Shown: positions 45,942 to 54,706 of the stretch, piece by piece
How positions within the stretch are numbered: position 1 is the first letter of the stretch
Layout of the letters: the number at the start of each line of letters is the position of its first letter
From: Candidatus Tisiphia endosymbiont of Sialis lutaria
GTDB taxonomy: Bacteria; Pseudomonadota; Alphaproteobacteria; Rickettsiales; Rickettsiaceae
Assembly: GCF_964026535.1 (NCBI RefSeq)
Contig: NZ_OZ032153.1
Span: 496,001 to 560,000, forward strand
Direction of reading: 5' to 3'
DNA length: 64,000 nt
Made by a program: the position numbers and the translations under genes
The notes under the pieces: generated by a model
Seen by the model: only the letters and a program-made list of their open reading frames with translations
Told to the model about the DNA's origin: nothing
The model's database searches: none

Positions 45942-47298
45942 TATTTTGTGTAAGTTCTATTTTTTACATTCCAATAAATCATATTTAAAATCACCACAAA
46001 GTATTTCAAATTGATTCAAAGCTAATGACCAATCTTTTATGGGCATAGTCCATTTTTTAGATGCATTTTGCAGAGCTAAAAATATTATTTTCTGAATTGA
46101 TTTATCATCTGGAAACACCCCCTTATTTTTGATGATTTTTCTAATTTGACGGTTGACAGATTCAATGGTATTTGTTGTATAAATTACCTTTCTTATTTCC
46201 TCAGGAAAAGCAAAAAATGGGATTATCCCACACCAATTACGTTGCCAAATATCAGAAATTACTGGATATTTTTTGTCCCATTTTGAACTAAATTGTTGAA
46301 GTTTTAGACTTGCCATTTCTTCATTATTTGCTGTATAAATTTGCTTCAAATCTGTGGTCACCTCCTTTAAATCCTTATATGAGACATACTTCACTGAATT
46401 GCGAACCATATGAACTATACATAACTGTACTATAATCGCAGGAAATATGCTACTTATCGCTTCCGGAAAACCTTTTAGACCATCAACACAAGCAACATAA
46501 ATTTGTTCTACTCCTCGATTTTTTAACTCAGTAACTACTTGCATCCAGAATTTAGCACCTTCATTTTTTCCTACCCAAATACCCAGCAACTCCTTCTTTC
46601 CTTCTATATTAACAGCAATCGCTAAATATACTGCTTTATTTATCACTACCTGGTTATCCCTAGACTTAACGTGAATACAGTCTAAGTATAATATTGGATA
46701 AACCTTATCTAAACCTCGATTTTGCCACCTAGTTACTTCGTCTATTACTCCATCGGTTATTGTCGATATTAAATCACCGGAAACCTCAGTTTGATATATT
46801 TCTTCCAAATGACCTCGAATTTCACTGACTGTCATTCCTCGACCATAAAGTGAGATAACTTTATCGTCAAATCCACTGAATCTTCTCAGCCCTTTAGGTA
46901 TTAATTTCGGAACAAACTCTCCTTCTCGATCTCTTGGTACTTCCAGAGTAACCTTCCTACCATCATCATCAATTATTGTCTTTTCATAGCTACCATTACG
47001 ACGATTATTATCTACTTTCGGCATTTTACTATGCTTTGAATAACCTAATTCATGCTCTAGTTCACTTTCTAATATTTTTTCAACTATTTGCTTTTTTAGT
47101 TGTTGAAATAATCCTTCTTTGCCAAACAACTTAGATGGATCGGCTTTTGATAATAATTCTTCTACTAAATTATTACTTATATTATTATCTTTTAGTTCTA
47201 ATATCTTCTTTTTTATTTTTTCTGACATATTTTACCTTTTTATAAGTTGTTTTCTTACAGTACTTCTTACTGCTTACTTTTGCAACTTACACAAAGTA
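45942..47298 (-). mobile_element. Complete IS256-family insertion sequence
   Basis: A 1357-bp element. Terminal inverted repeats TATTTTGTGTAAGTT (45942-45956) and AACTTACACAAAGTA (47284-47298) agree at 14 of 15 positions. It holds a single intact transposase gene. The flanking bases do not show a clear 8-bp target duplication, so the element may have been involved in a later rearrangement, or the true ends may be a few bases out. Confidence 0.85.
45957..47228 (-). CDS. IS256-family transposase (mutator type)
   Basis: A 423-residue DDE transposase with the family signatures GSYEKTIIDDDGRKVTLEVP, ISLYGRGMTVSEIRGHLEEI, YLDCIHVKSRD (first Asp), YVACVDGLKGFPEAI (second Asp), CIVHMVRNSVKYVSYKD, and NTIESVNRQIRK (Glu). 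The frame is intact and full length, so it may be active. Confidence 0.95.
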   Translation of the reverse strand: MSEKIKKKILELKDNNISNNLVEELLSKADPSKLFGKEGLFQQLKKQIVEKILESELEHELGYSKHSKMPKVDNNRRNGSYEKTIIDDDGRKVTLEVPRDREGEFVPKLIPKGLRRFSGFDDKVISLYGRGMTVSEIRGHLEEIYQTEVSGDLISTITDGVIDEVTRWQNRGLDKVYPILYLDCIHVKSRDNQVVINKAVYLAIAVNIEGKKELLGIWVGKNEGAKFWMQVVTELKNRGVEQIYVACVDGLKGFPEAISSIFPAIIVQLCIVHMVRNSVKYVSYKDLKEVTTDLKQIYTANNEEMASLKLQQFSSKWDKKYPVISDIWQRNWCGIIPFFAFPEEIRKVIYTTNTIESVNRQIRKIIKNKGVFPDDKSIQKIIFLALQNASKKWTMPIKDWSLALNQFEILCGDFKYDLLECKK

Positions 47299-47545
47299 TA
47301 TTATAGACTCAGAATCCCTGGCATCTATTATAAAGACGGAGCTTTGTCGTGCTTAATTTCGTGGGGATACATCAGATTGCGAGGATGCGTAAGCCTCCGA
47401 AGCAATCCATCTCTGTGTCATCCCTGCTTCAGTGCGGGATCTAAAATACAGCTCAAAAAGCCCTGAGATATTATAGATTCCGCATCGAAGCGGGAATAAC
47501 AACTTATAATTGCTTTGTCGCTACTAAAGTAGTTCCGCAATGACG
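47299..47545. repeat. Composite repeat with one palindrome inserted in another
   Basis: A CATTGCGAG-family copy (ATTGCGAGG at 47376, CCGCAATGACG at 47545) is interrupted at 47415-47500 by a GTCATCCC/GGGAATAAC-family palindrome. At 47306-47324 is a 19-bp word (AGAATCCCTGGCATCTATT) also present in reverse near 52970, and TTTCGTGGGGATACATCAGA at 47358 recurs near 53249. Confidence 0.75.
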
Positions 47546-47568
47546 TTTGTAAATTGAGAGATGCTAAA

Positions 47569-48420
47569 TCAATACAAATCACATTTTTCAACTATGTCGC
47601 CAAGTAAATTTTTGGTAAATTCTTCATTTACCAAGGGAAAATTGTACAAATTATGTTCCTCCGCTTTAGTGGCAAAATCTTGCCCTTGAGCAGTGGCATT
47701 AAGCATAATGTTAGCAATTTTCTTGTAAGCTGCAACCTTAAAATTCTCATCATGACTTAGGCTGAATGCATTGTGATAATATGTTTTAGCTTTTTCAAAT
47801 AAACCTATAGACTCAAAATACTCAGCCTGTTTTAACATTATATCGGGATTCTCTTGATCTTGTTTTAGCCATTTTTTAAAACAGACTTTTATCTTAAATG
47901 CATTATTCACTACTTTGTAGCAGTCAATTGCCTTAGCATATTCACCCTTGTTAAAAAGTAGTTGTCCTAGTTCTTCATATATTTTTGGTAGGTGGCTATT
48001 GGCATCTATAGCTTTTGCATAGTAAGCCAATGCAGATTCATTAGCACCATCATACTCAGCAATACTAGCTAAGCAACTATAGGCTATAGCCTTAAGATTT
48101 TTGCAGGCAGGAGAGTCCTGATAATTTTCTAGATATTTTATAGCTTTATGATAATATTCTGGGTTAGATTGCTCCTCATCAATCTTCAAACTACTAACTT
48201 GGTACTCAAGATTTTCTGTTACCTTAGCATGGCAAGCTGTTATTAACTCTGCAATCTTTGCATGATCAGGTAAATTAGTTCCACAGACATTAGCGAAGAA
48301 TTTCACATATTCATATTGCTGTTGTAAGCAATAACCATAGTCTTGGATTTGATTCTTAAGCTGAGAATTATCAAACTCAGCATATTCAGCAAAAAGTTCC
48401 ACTGCTATCTGCAAGATCAT
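47569..48420 (-). CDS. TPR-repeat protein, 5' end probably cut by the transposon
   Basis: The 283-residue product has several tetratricopeptide-like units in its second half (SALAYYAKAIDANSHLPKIY, YAKAIDCYKVV, PDIMLKQAEYFESIGLFEKA). I do not recognise a specific family. The ATG (48420) lies 4 bases from the transposon end at 48425, with no room for its own promoter or ribosome site, so an original longer protein was likely truncated, or the transposon now supplies transcription from tniB (same strand). Confidence 0.65.
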   Translation of the reverse strand: MILQIAVELFAEYAEFDNSQLKNQIQDYGYCLQQQYEYVKFFANVCGTNLPDHAKIAELITACHAKVTENLEYQVSSLKIDEEQSNPEYYHKAIKYLENYQDSPACKNLKAIAYSCLASIAEYDGANESALAYYAKAIDANSHLPKIYEELGQLLFNKGEYAKAIDCYKVVNNAFKIKVCFKKWLKQDQENPDIMLKQAEYFESIGLFEKAKTYYHNAFSLSHDENFKVAAYKKIANIMLNATAQGQDFATKAEEHNLYNFPLVNEEFTKNLLGDIVEKCDLY

Positions 48421-48424
48421 TAAG

Positions 48425-48667
48425 TGTAGTGGCTAGCTTTCGAAATGACATTGGCTTGCTTTCATTGTAAAAACCGGCTCAAATTAAATGACTTTTTAAA
48501 TTCAATCTGGCTCACTTTAATTGACCGCCAAAAATATCTGGCTCAAATTAGACGATTCTATACTTTCCTTTGGCTCACATTATTTGACATTATCATTTGA
48601 CAATATTATTAATTTTTTGGGGTGTAATATAATAGATAATTAGATAAAAACGTTCATTATTATAATA
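48425..48667. repeat. Left terminal inverted repeat of the transposon
   Basis: About 243 bases, containing six GGCT-headed words (inner ones GGCTCAAATTAAATGAC, GGCTCACTTTAATTGAC, GGCTCAAATTAGACGA, GGCTCACATTATTTGAC). These look like transposase binding sites. The tniB stop is at 48715, with no other gene between. Confidence 0.9.
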
Positions 48668-48714
48668 TTAATTATCATGAATTCATTGCTATGCTATTGT
48701 AATAATTTCTTGCA

Positions 48715-49686
48715 TTAAAGTACCCCTAACTTATAAATCTCCTTATTAAATTCTAGCAGTTTATTAGAATTATTAAGCTGCCCTAGCAGGTAAGCTTTAA
48801 CTTCACTAGGTTTTGCATTTAGCACATCACATAAAACTTGTATGTTATAACCATAACGTGCAAGTTTAGCTTCTATACCATCTAAGTCAGGAGTTAGTAC
48901 TGATTGAATAATTTCAAGAGTTATGGGTTTCGTTCCAGCTAAATATGCTTGCTCCATAGCTTGGGTTAAATAATGATTGATTTGCAAGGGTGTCACTAGA
49001 TTATTTACTAGCAATTCTAAAGCTTCTAGAGTAATAATCTCTGACTGAGTAACATCGCTACTACAACATTGTTTAAACAACCATGAGCTATAATATGCTT
49101 TATTTTCCATCCAATGATTAAGGTGAAAAAGCTGAGAACGTGCACCAATTTCTTCCATAGAAGGACGTTTTAAATCATTACTAAGCTTAGGGTGTCCTGC
49201 AAGTACAACTGTTAGGTTACCACCACTACCATAAATGAGTTCTATTAATCTTTTGAGTGAAATAAGGGTTTGACTATTTAAGTCGTGTGCTTCATCGATA
49301 AAAAGAGCTATAGGCTTATCTTGTTTTTTTACTAACTCCAAAAGTTTACGTTCACGTTGTTCTGATTGGTTAGGTGCCTTAAAATTTTTATCCTTTGCTA
49401 AATCAAAAAACAGTGCTGTATAAAGCATTGCAATATTTACACGTCTCTTATCAGTGGCTAGTGAACGACATACTACTACCTGTCTTTCTTCCAATAATTG
49501 TTGTTGAATTTTCCATATAAGTGTTGTCTTGCCTGTTCCTACCATACCAGTCAAAGCAACAATACCACCAGCATGAATAGCAGCTTTAATATTTTTGATA
49601 TTCTGTTTAATGCATTCTGTTTCTAAAAATGCTGCTTGATGAAAGGATTTACTTAACCCAAAAAACTGCATAACTTCGTTATTCAT
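48715..49686 (-). CDS. tniB: TniB/ExeA-like AAA+ transposition helper
   Basis: A 323-residue AAA+ ATPase with Walker A GMVGTGKTTL, Walker B ALFIDEAHDLN and sensor region VVLAGHPKL. The opening FFGLSKSFHQAAFLET is typical of ExeA/TniB-type helpers, which pick targets and activate the transposase as MuB or TnsC do. It starts 10 bases after the transposase stop. It lacks a recognisable fused targeting domain. Confidence 0.9.
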   Translation of the reverse strand: MNNEVMQFFGLSKSFHQAAFLETECIKQNIKNIKAAIHAGGIVALTGMVGTGKTTLIWKIQQQLLEERQVVVCRSLATDKRRVNIAMLYTALFFDLAKDKNFKAPNQSEQRERKLLELVKKQDKPIALFIDEAHDLNSQTLISLKRLIELIYGSGGNLTVVLAGHPKLSNDLKRPSMEEIGARSQLFHLNHWMENKAYYSSWLFKQCCSSDVTQSEIITLEALELLVNNLVTPLQINHYLTQAMEQAYLAGTKPITLEIIQSVLTPDLDGIEAKLARYGYNIQVLCDVLNAKPSEVKAYLLGQLNNSNKLLEFNKEIYKLGVL

Positions 49687-49695
49687 TTATAATCC

Positions 49696-51354
49696 TTATG
49701 TTTGATTAGAAACTAATCTTAATTTAAAAAATTCTCTTACTTTATTTAATAAAGTGACTTTGTGTAAGCTTTCACTGATTAAATTATCAAGTACTAGACG
49801 TTGTGATTCGGATATAGTAGCTAGAGGTTTACCTAAAAATTTGGCAATAGCTAATTTTGCTTCCACCCCTGTTTTAAAATATGCCATTTCTATGTCATGT
49901 TCTTCAAACGGTATAAATGGCTGAGACTTTTCTTCAGTAGTTACCAATTTTGCCTGTTGTATAAGCTTTAGACCACTACCAAATTGCCCAGTAAGTACAG
50001 AACGTGGTAAAGATAATTTTTTTGCTAACTCTTCTATCTTATCCAGTTGCTTCTCTATTTTTGTCTTTTTAAAAGATCGATAACTATGTAAAGGAATGGG
50101 ACCTGTTGCTGGGTAAAATGGACCATGCTTTTGTCCTTGAAATTCAACATGTAATTCATTATCAAACAATCCAAATAACAGTATTACTTTTTCACCAGCC
50201 ATTTCTCCAGTAAGTTGATAGCGTACTCCTTCTATAGTAACACAAGCATCAGAAGCTACTTGACGTTCATCCGGTTCCCGTGCCATTTGACAAAAACGCT
50301 CCCATGTACATGCTTGTCGAAAACCTTCTGGTGGTAAATTTGCTTGCCAATCTTCTAAACGAGAATGTTTTTCACTACGGTGCGGTAAACTATTATAATG
50401 GGCAAGATAATTCCAAAGCCAGCTGTTGGCTTCTTCCAAAGAAGATGGCTTATGAAAATGATACAATGTTTCTAATTGATTTTGCACAGTATTAAATACT
50501 CGTTCTACTTTGCCTTTTGAACGGGCGGTAGTGCGTCTTCCATCACTTCCTGCCGGCATATGAGGGCGAAGTTCAATACCTAATTGCTGACATACTCGCC
50601 TAAAAACTAGGCTTTTTGCTATAGCTCCATTATCAAGATAAATCATCATAGGAATCCCTTGAAAAGGAAAATGTTTTTGACTTTTTTGAGATATAGCATT
50701 AAACAAAAACCGTAACGCCATTAATACATTCTCGCCTTCGCTCAACTGATACTCTTGGTAAGTCATGCCACTTCTATCATCTACTACACTGGCAAGTAAT
50801 AGAGGCTGACTTTCACCAGTGCTGCTTTGTGGTAAATATTTTAAGTCAGATGGAGTAAAATCAAGTTGCCAACACTCATTGCTATATGTAGCTTGAAATC
50901 TCACTACTACTGGTTCACGCAAGAAATTTTTTGAGTTAAGACCAAGTTGCTTTAAATAACGATTAACTGTGGGTTTAGTAAGTAAACCTTTAGTAGGGAT
51001 AATTTGCTTACCATCTACCTCTACTCCATGATCCTCCAATATTGCTATAGCTCTAGGTGTAGAGAGTTGCTTCCCTTTACGATTAGTTGAACGAATTTTA
51101 AGTGCAGCAATCAATTCACAATAACGTAACATTTCCTCAAAGCTAGTTTTCCTTGGCTTATTGTAATCAGCACGCTTGATAGAACGAGGCTGACTATAGT
51201 TTTTAATTGCACGACGTACTGTAGAAAATGAAACACTGAAAACCTCAGCGGTTTCTTTAATAAGTTTATTCCTATCTGGATGCTTTGCAGATAAATTAGC
51301 AAGTTGGTGATATAAAGTTACTATTATCTCAGTAGGAAGAGGCTTTTTTGCCAT
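49696..51354 (-). CDS. tniA: TniA-type DDE transposase
   Basis: A 552-residue transposase with an N-terminal helix-turn-helix segment (KETAEVFSVSFSTVRRAIKN), then an rve-type core: Asp in CWQLDFTPSD, Asp in MMIYLDNGAIAKS and Glu in SKGKVERVFNTVQ, then a Mu-transposase-like beta-barrel (ACVTIEGVRYQLTGEMAG) and a basic C-terminus. It starts one base from the resolvase stop. The frame is intact and all three catalytic acids are present. Confidence 0.92.
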   Translation of the reverse strand: MAKKPLPTEIIVTLYHQLANLSAKHPDRNKLIKETAEVFSVSFSTVRRAIKNYSQPRSIKRADYNKPRKTSFEEMLRYCELIAALKIRSTNRKGKQLSTPRAIAILEDHGVEVDGKQIIPTKGLLTKPTVNRYLKQLGLNSKNFLREPVVVRFQATYSNECWQLDFTPSDLKYLPQSSTGESQPLLLASVVDDRSGMTYQEYQLSEGENVLMALRFLFNAISQKSQKHFPFQGIPMMIYLDNGAIAKSLVFRRVCQQLGIELRPHMPAGSDGRRTTARSKGKVERVFNTVQNQLETLYHFHKPSSLEEANSWLWNYLAHYNSLPHRSEKHSRLEDWQANLPPEGFRQACTWERFCQMAREPDERQVASDACVTIEGVRYQLTGEMAGEKVILLFGLFDNELHVEFQGQKHGPFYPATGPIPLHSYRSFKKTKIEKQLDKIEELAKKLSLPRSVLTGQFGSGLKLIQQAKLVTTEEKSQPFIPFEEHDIEMAYFKTGVEAKLAIAKFLGKPLATISESQRLVLDNLISESLHKVTLLNKVREFFKLRLVSNQT

Positions 51355-51355
51355 T

Positions 51356-51988
51356 CTATACAGCCTGTTTTAAAGAAGTATGTGAAATTTTGCTAATCCC
51401 CCTTTTTTTAAGCCAGTGATGTAGGTTAGCTTCCGTACAACCATACCGCATTGCGATAAACTTTTGAGTCGCCCCATTAGCTAATAGAGCTTCAATTTCA
51501 GGACGATAAATATCTAGTTTGCTTTTACCTATTCCTTGTGGGCGACCTAAACTCATACCAGCTTCTTTACGTACTCGTAAAGCTTCAGTAGTACGTTTAG
51601 AAATCAAATCACGTTCTATCTCTGAAGCCATAGAAAATGCCATAGCAACAATTTTGCTTTGAATGGTATTATCTAATTGCCAGTTACCCTTAACAGCATA
51701 AATAGCAACACCTTTTGCAGTCGCTATTGATAAAATCTCCATACATTCAAGCATACTACGACCTAATCTTGATAATTCGCTAACAATAATTTTATCCCCA
51801 TTCTTCATCTCATCTAAAATTATAGCAATCTTACGTTTACGCCAATTAATTTTACCTGAGATAATTTCCTCAACAAAAGAAACCCTACCTAAATTCCTTT
51901 CATTGGCTAAATATAAAATAGCTGCTTTATTTTTTTCAAGATCTTGGTCAATAGTTGATACTCGTAAATATGCTATTGTTTTGCTCAT
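51356..51988 (-). CDS. tniR: Serine recombinase (resolvase/TniR type)
   Basis: A 210-residue resolvase. The catalytic Ser11 is in YLRVSTIDQDLEKN, with the conserved SELSRLGRSMLECMEIL and ASEIERDLISKRTTEAL helix, then a C-terminal helix-turn-helix (GATQKFIAMRYGCTEANLHH). It would resolve cointegrates made by replicative transposition. It is the first gene of the three-gene operon. Confidence 0.93.
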   Translation of the reverse strand: MSKTIAYLRVSTIDQDLEKNKAAILYLANERNLGRVSFVEEIISGKINWRKRKIAIILDEMKNGDKIIVSELSRLGRSMLECMEILSIATAKGVAIYAVKGNWQLDNTIQSKIVAMAFSMASEIERDLISKRTTEALRVRKEAGMSLGRPQGIGKSKLDIYRPEIEALLANGATQKFIAMRYGCTEANLHHWLKKRGISKISHTSLKQAV

Positions 51989-52097
51989 AACACTAATTAT
52001 TTTTTATGATTAAATCATACTTAAAAGAAAAGCGAATAATAAGTATATTATTATAATATTTCTTATAAAAATACCAATGATTTTATCTTAATTTATA

Positions 52098-52341
52098 TTA
52101 TAAAAATAATGACCGTTTTTATCTAATTATCTATTATATCACACCCCAAAAAATTAATGATAATGTCAAATGATAATGTTAAATAATGTGAGCCGAAGGA
52201 AAGTATAGAATCGTTTAATTTGAGCCAGATATTTTTGGTGGTCAATTAAAGTGAGCCAGATTGAATTTTTAAAGTCATTTAATTTGAGCCGATTTTTACA
52301 ATGAAAGCAAGCCAATGTCATTTCGAAAGCGAGCCACTACA
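52098..52341. repeat. Right terminal inverted repeat of the transposon
   Basis: The mirror of the left repeat, including all TGAGCC words (reverse of GGCTCA) at the same spacing. The operon promoter for tniR probably lies here or just inside (51989-52098 is very AT-rich). Confidence 0.9.
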
Positions 52342-52980
52342 CCTATAGCCCTGATGGAATTCGCTGGCTTACAAACTTATACTTATCATTTCATCGACTT
52401 CTAACGAGCCATTGGATTGTTCAGTTTTTTCGTAAGCTAAGGTTCGTCTTATTTACCATCAATATTATCATTCTTTCGCATATTCCGGATTAGAATCTAT
52501 TAAATTTCTATTTACCTATAATATTATCTCGTCAACAACTAGTTTGTACCAATTCTTTAGCTACAAACTTTACTCTCGGTATAGTCATTGCCTGAACTGA
52601 GTACCGCAAACACCACCCTTGCTAGTTTGTTAGCTACTGCAACAGTTGTTTTATTATGCCCATTTCGTTCAGATAAATTAAACATCCACTCGGTAAACTT
52701 GCTATAATCTTTTTTAGATTTTTGCTCTTCCGTGGTAAATCTTATTTTACTATTCAGTACTGCTCTTGCTCCTTGAATCAACAAAGTGCGTAAATATATA
52801 TCACCTCTTTTACTAATGCCAAGCAACTTATCTTTGCCACCACTAGAATGTTGCCTTGGTACTAATCCTAGCCATGCTGATAATTGCCTACCATTTTCAA
52901 AACAACTAGCATTACCTATTGACGCTATTAAGGCTGTAGCAGTAATTAACCCTATACCTGGTATCGTCAATAGATGCCAG
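52342..52980 (-). pseudogene. IS110-type element, copy 4: diverged transposase C-terminus plus non-coding end
   Basis: The minus strand reads TIPGIGLITATALIASIGNA then AWLGLVPRQHSSGGKDKLLG and RGDIYLRTLLIQGARAVL, the C-terminal Tnp20 domain of IS110 transposases, ending at 52557. The N-terminal half is missing and the frame breaks at about 52975. The 215 bases after the stop keep the conserved non-coding words of copies 2 and 3 (CTGATGGAATTCGCT, TTTTTTCGTAAGCTAAGG, TTATTTACCATCAATATTAT) although the protein is only about 60% similar. The transposon end at 52341 cuts its outer terminus. Confidence 0.8.
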
Positions 52981-53175
52981 GGATTCTACCAATGGTTTTA
53001 TGGCATGCAAATAATTAAATTCAATAATAAATTTCCCAAGGGTAAAATACGAATAAATCTTTTTATCTTTTACTGTCAAGTCTTCTGCAACATCAAGTAA
53101 CGCATTTAAACGATTATTATGTATAAAAGGACAATGTTCTTTTATTACTTCATTTAATACTGTTTTTACATCCAT
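52981..53175 (-). pseudogene. Fragment of another transposase-like gene, joined to IS110 copy 4
   Basis: A frame starting MDVKTVLNEVIKEHCPFIHN and passing NRLNALLDVAEDLTVKDKKI resembles the start of IS4-like transposases, but this is a weak match by eye. The reading is broken where IS110 sequence begins. It is not likely to be functional. Confidence 0.4.
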
Positions 53176-53244
53176 AACCTACTATCTCCATCATCATTAA
53201 ATAATGATGATATTCTATCAATTCTTGCTATTTTGCAACAATTT

Positions 53245-53333
53245 CGTGGGGATATATCAGATTGCGAGGAGCTACTTTAGTAGCGACGAAGCAATCCACA
53301 TAATAATCTTCATGTTCACTGGTAATGACGAAA
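53245..53333. repeat. Partial CATTGCGAG-family repeat
   Basis: It includes TTTCGTGGGGATATATCAGA, ATTGCGAGGAGCTACTTTAG and a degraded right arm (GTAATGACG). It ends at the mlaC stop codon. Confidence 0.7.
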
Positions 53334-53337
53334 AAGC

Positions 53338-53919
53338 TTATGACTTCTTTACCAATTCATCGATCAATGTATCAAAACCACTATTACTGAGAATATTCAT
53401 GAACTCTGACTGTTGGGAACTGATCATACTAACACCTTCCGTAATAACATCTGAAACTTTAAAACTAGAATTATCGCTTGCATCTTTTTGACGTACCAAG
53501 TAGTTTACTTTAGCTGTTCCTATCAACATTTCTACCATAAACTCACCTTTATCAAGAATACGCACTTGTTCAACTTTAGGTTGTTGACCATGATAATTTT
53601 TCACCAAATCAGCATAGACTGTACTGACATAATTACCATAAACTTCTGTAAATTGTTTAATTTGTTCAGGGGTTAAAGTTCTTCTGTAGACCCCAAGGGT
53701 AAATTTAGCCATCCAATCTAAATCCAGGTTAGCTAAAATTAGCATCTTACTTTTAGCAATTTTGCCATCTTGAGTTAAATTTTGATCATTAAATACCTCT
53801 AGACCATTTTTTATTAGCTGATTAACATAGCTATCAACCCCCGCATTATTATCATTAGCAGTTGAATAGGCTGACAAAGACAGGAAATTTAAAATTAAGC
53901 AAACAATAAATTTTTTCAT
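53338..53919 (-). CDS. mlaC: Phospholipid-binding protein MlaC
   Basis: A 193-residue periplasmic protein with signal peptide MKKFIVCLILNFLSLSAYS. The DWMAKFTLGVYRRTLTPEQI block, then FTEVYGNYVSTVYADLVKNY, and the VSDVITEGVSMISSQQSEF block are the MlaC/Ttg2D signatures. It ferries phospholipid between the outer-membrane MlaA and the inner-membrane transporter. It lies 13 bases after mlaA. Confidence 0.93.
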   Translation of the reverse strand: MKKFIVCLILNFLSLSAYSTANDNNAGVDSYVNQLIKNGLEVFNDQNLTQDGKIAKSKMLILANLDLDWMAKFTLGVYRRTLTPEQIKQFTEVYGNYVSTVYADLVKNYHGQQPKVEQVRILDKGEFMVEMLIGTAKVNYLVRQKDASDNSSFKVSDVITEGVSMISSQQSEFMNILSNSGFDTLIDELVKKS

Positions 53920-53932
53920 AATTTTCTATAAT

Positions 53933-54706
53933 TTAGTTAGGTTTAGGGCATTTAAATTGTTTAGGATAGGCAATTACAGATTCCCGATTTTGATGCATAG
54001 CTGATCTTACAGCTATGTAAGGATCGGTAGAACTACGTGTTATATAGTCAGTAAATGGTAATAATCCTAACCTAGTATCTATAATTTGTACACTAGATAC
54101 TACCATTTCAAAATTCCTATGTACCCTATACATTATAGGATTTAAATAACTATTTGTAAATACCGGATCTGTGAAGTCTCTTGCATTAGTAGCACCAATA
54201 AATGGTAGGACTAAGTATGGTCCAGGCCCTACTCCATAATGAGCTAAAGTATTCCCCAAAGTTTGTTTGGTAACTTTTAAGCCAATTTTACTTGCTACGT
54301 CAAATAATCCGCCTATACCAAATGTACTATTGATAAGAAATCTCCATATACTCTTCATAGTTTGATCATAATTCATCTGTAAACCATAATTGACAGCAGT
54401 CAAAGGTATAGTAATGTTATCTAGAAAACTACTCACTCTAGCTTTGGTATAATCATTAGTAAATTGTTTATAGCCTATAGTAATAGGTCGCAAAAACAGA
54501 TAATCTAAAATGGAGTTAAAGACAAAGATTTTACGATTCAGTTTTTCATAAGGATCATAGACTTGCATACAACCATTCTTGGCACTATAAACATACTGAA
54601 AATCATCATTATCTTGAGTATTTTGAACATCCGCTATTGCGGTTAGGTTAAAAAAGTTAAGTATAACTAATGATAGTAATATAAATCTCTTCATTATAGG
54701 TTTCAT
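53933..54706 (-). CDS. mlaA: Outer-membrane phospholipid retention protein MlaA (VacJ)
   Basis: The family landmarks are YDPYEKLNRKIFVFNSILD, FLDNITIPLTAVNYGLQ, FLINSTFGIGGLFDVAS and LAHYGVGPGPYLVLPFIGA followed by RDF. An N-terminal signal (FILLSLVILNFFNLTAIAD) is present but no lipobox cysteine is evident near its end. I take the ATG at 54706, which shares bases with the stop of the upstream gene (TGATG). With mlaC it removes stray phospholipid from the outer leaflet. Confidence 0.93.
   Translation of the reverse strand: MKPIMKRFILLSLVILNFFNLTAIADVQNTQDNDDFQYVYSAKNGCMQVYDPYEKLNRKIFVFNSILDYLFLRPITIGYKQFTNDYTKARVSSFLDNITIPLTAVNYGLQMNYDQTMKSIWRFLINSTFGIGGLFDVASKIGLKVTKQTLGNTLAHYGVGPGPYLVLPFIGATNARDFTDPVFTNSYLNPIMYRVHRNFEMVVSSVQIIDTRLGLLPFTDYITRSSTDPYIAVRSAMHQNRESVIAYPKQFKCPKPN

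Larger units (their letters stand above)
48425..52341 (-). mobile_element. Tn5053/Tn7-type transposon with ~240-bp terminal inverted repeats
   Basis: The ends are TGTAGTGGCT at 48425 and AGCCACTACA at 52341. The left and right ~240 bases match each other in reverse with few differences. Both start with 5'-TGT, the end type used by Tn7/Tn5053/Tn552/Mu enzymes. The cargo is three genes on the minus strand: a serine resolvase, a DDE transposase and an AAA+ helper. In the left end GGCT(C/A/T) words recur at 48431, 48453, 48476, 48509, 48540 and 48572; the inner four, GGCTCA, are 31-33 bases apart. No target duplication is seen. Confidence 0.92.

Noticed and set aside
47569-48420. TPR gene as cargo of the transposon
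   Set aside because: The left terminal inverted repeat ends at 48425, and the gene lies wholly outside it.
48715-51988. CRISPR-associated transposon (CAST)
   Set aside because: The transposase and AAA+ partner resemble those of Tn7-like elements, but there is no Cas12k, Cascade or repeat array in the element; target choice must be by another route.
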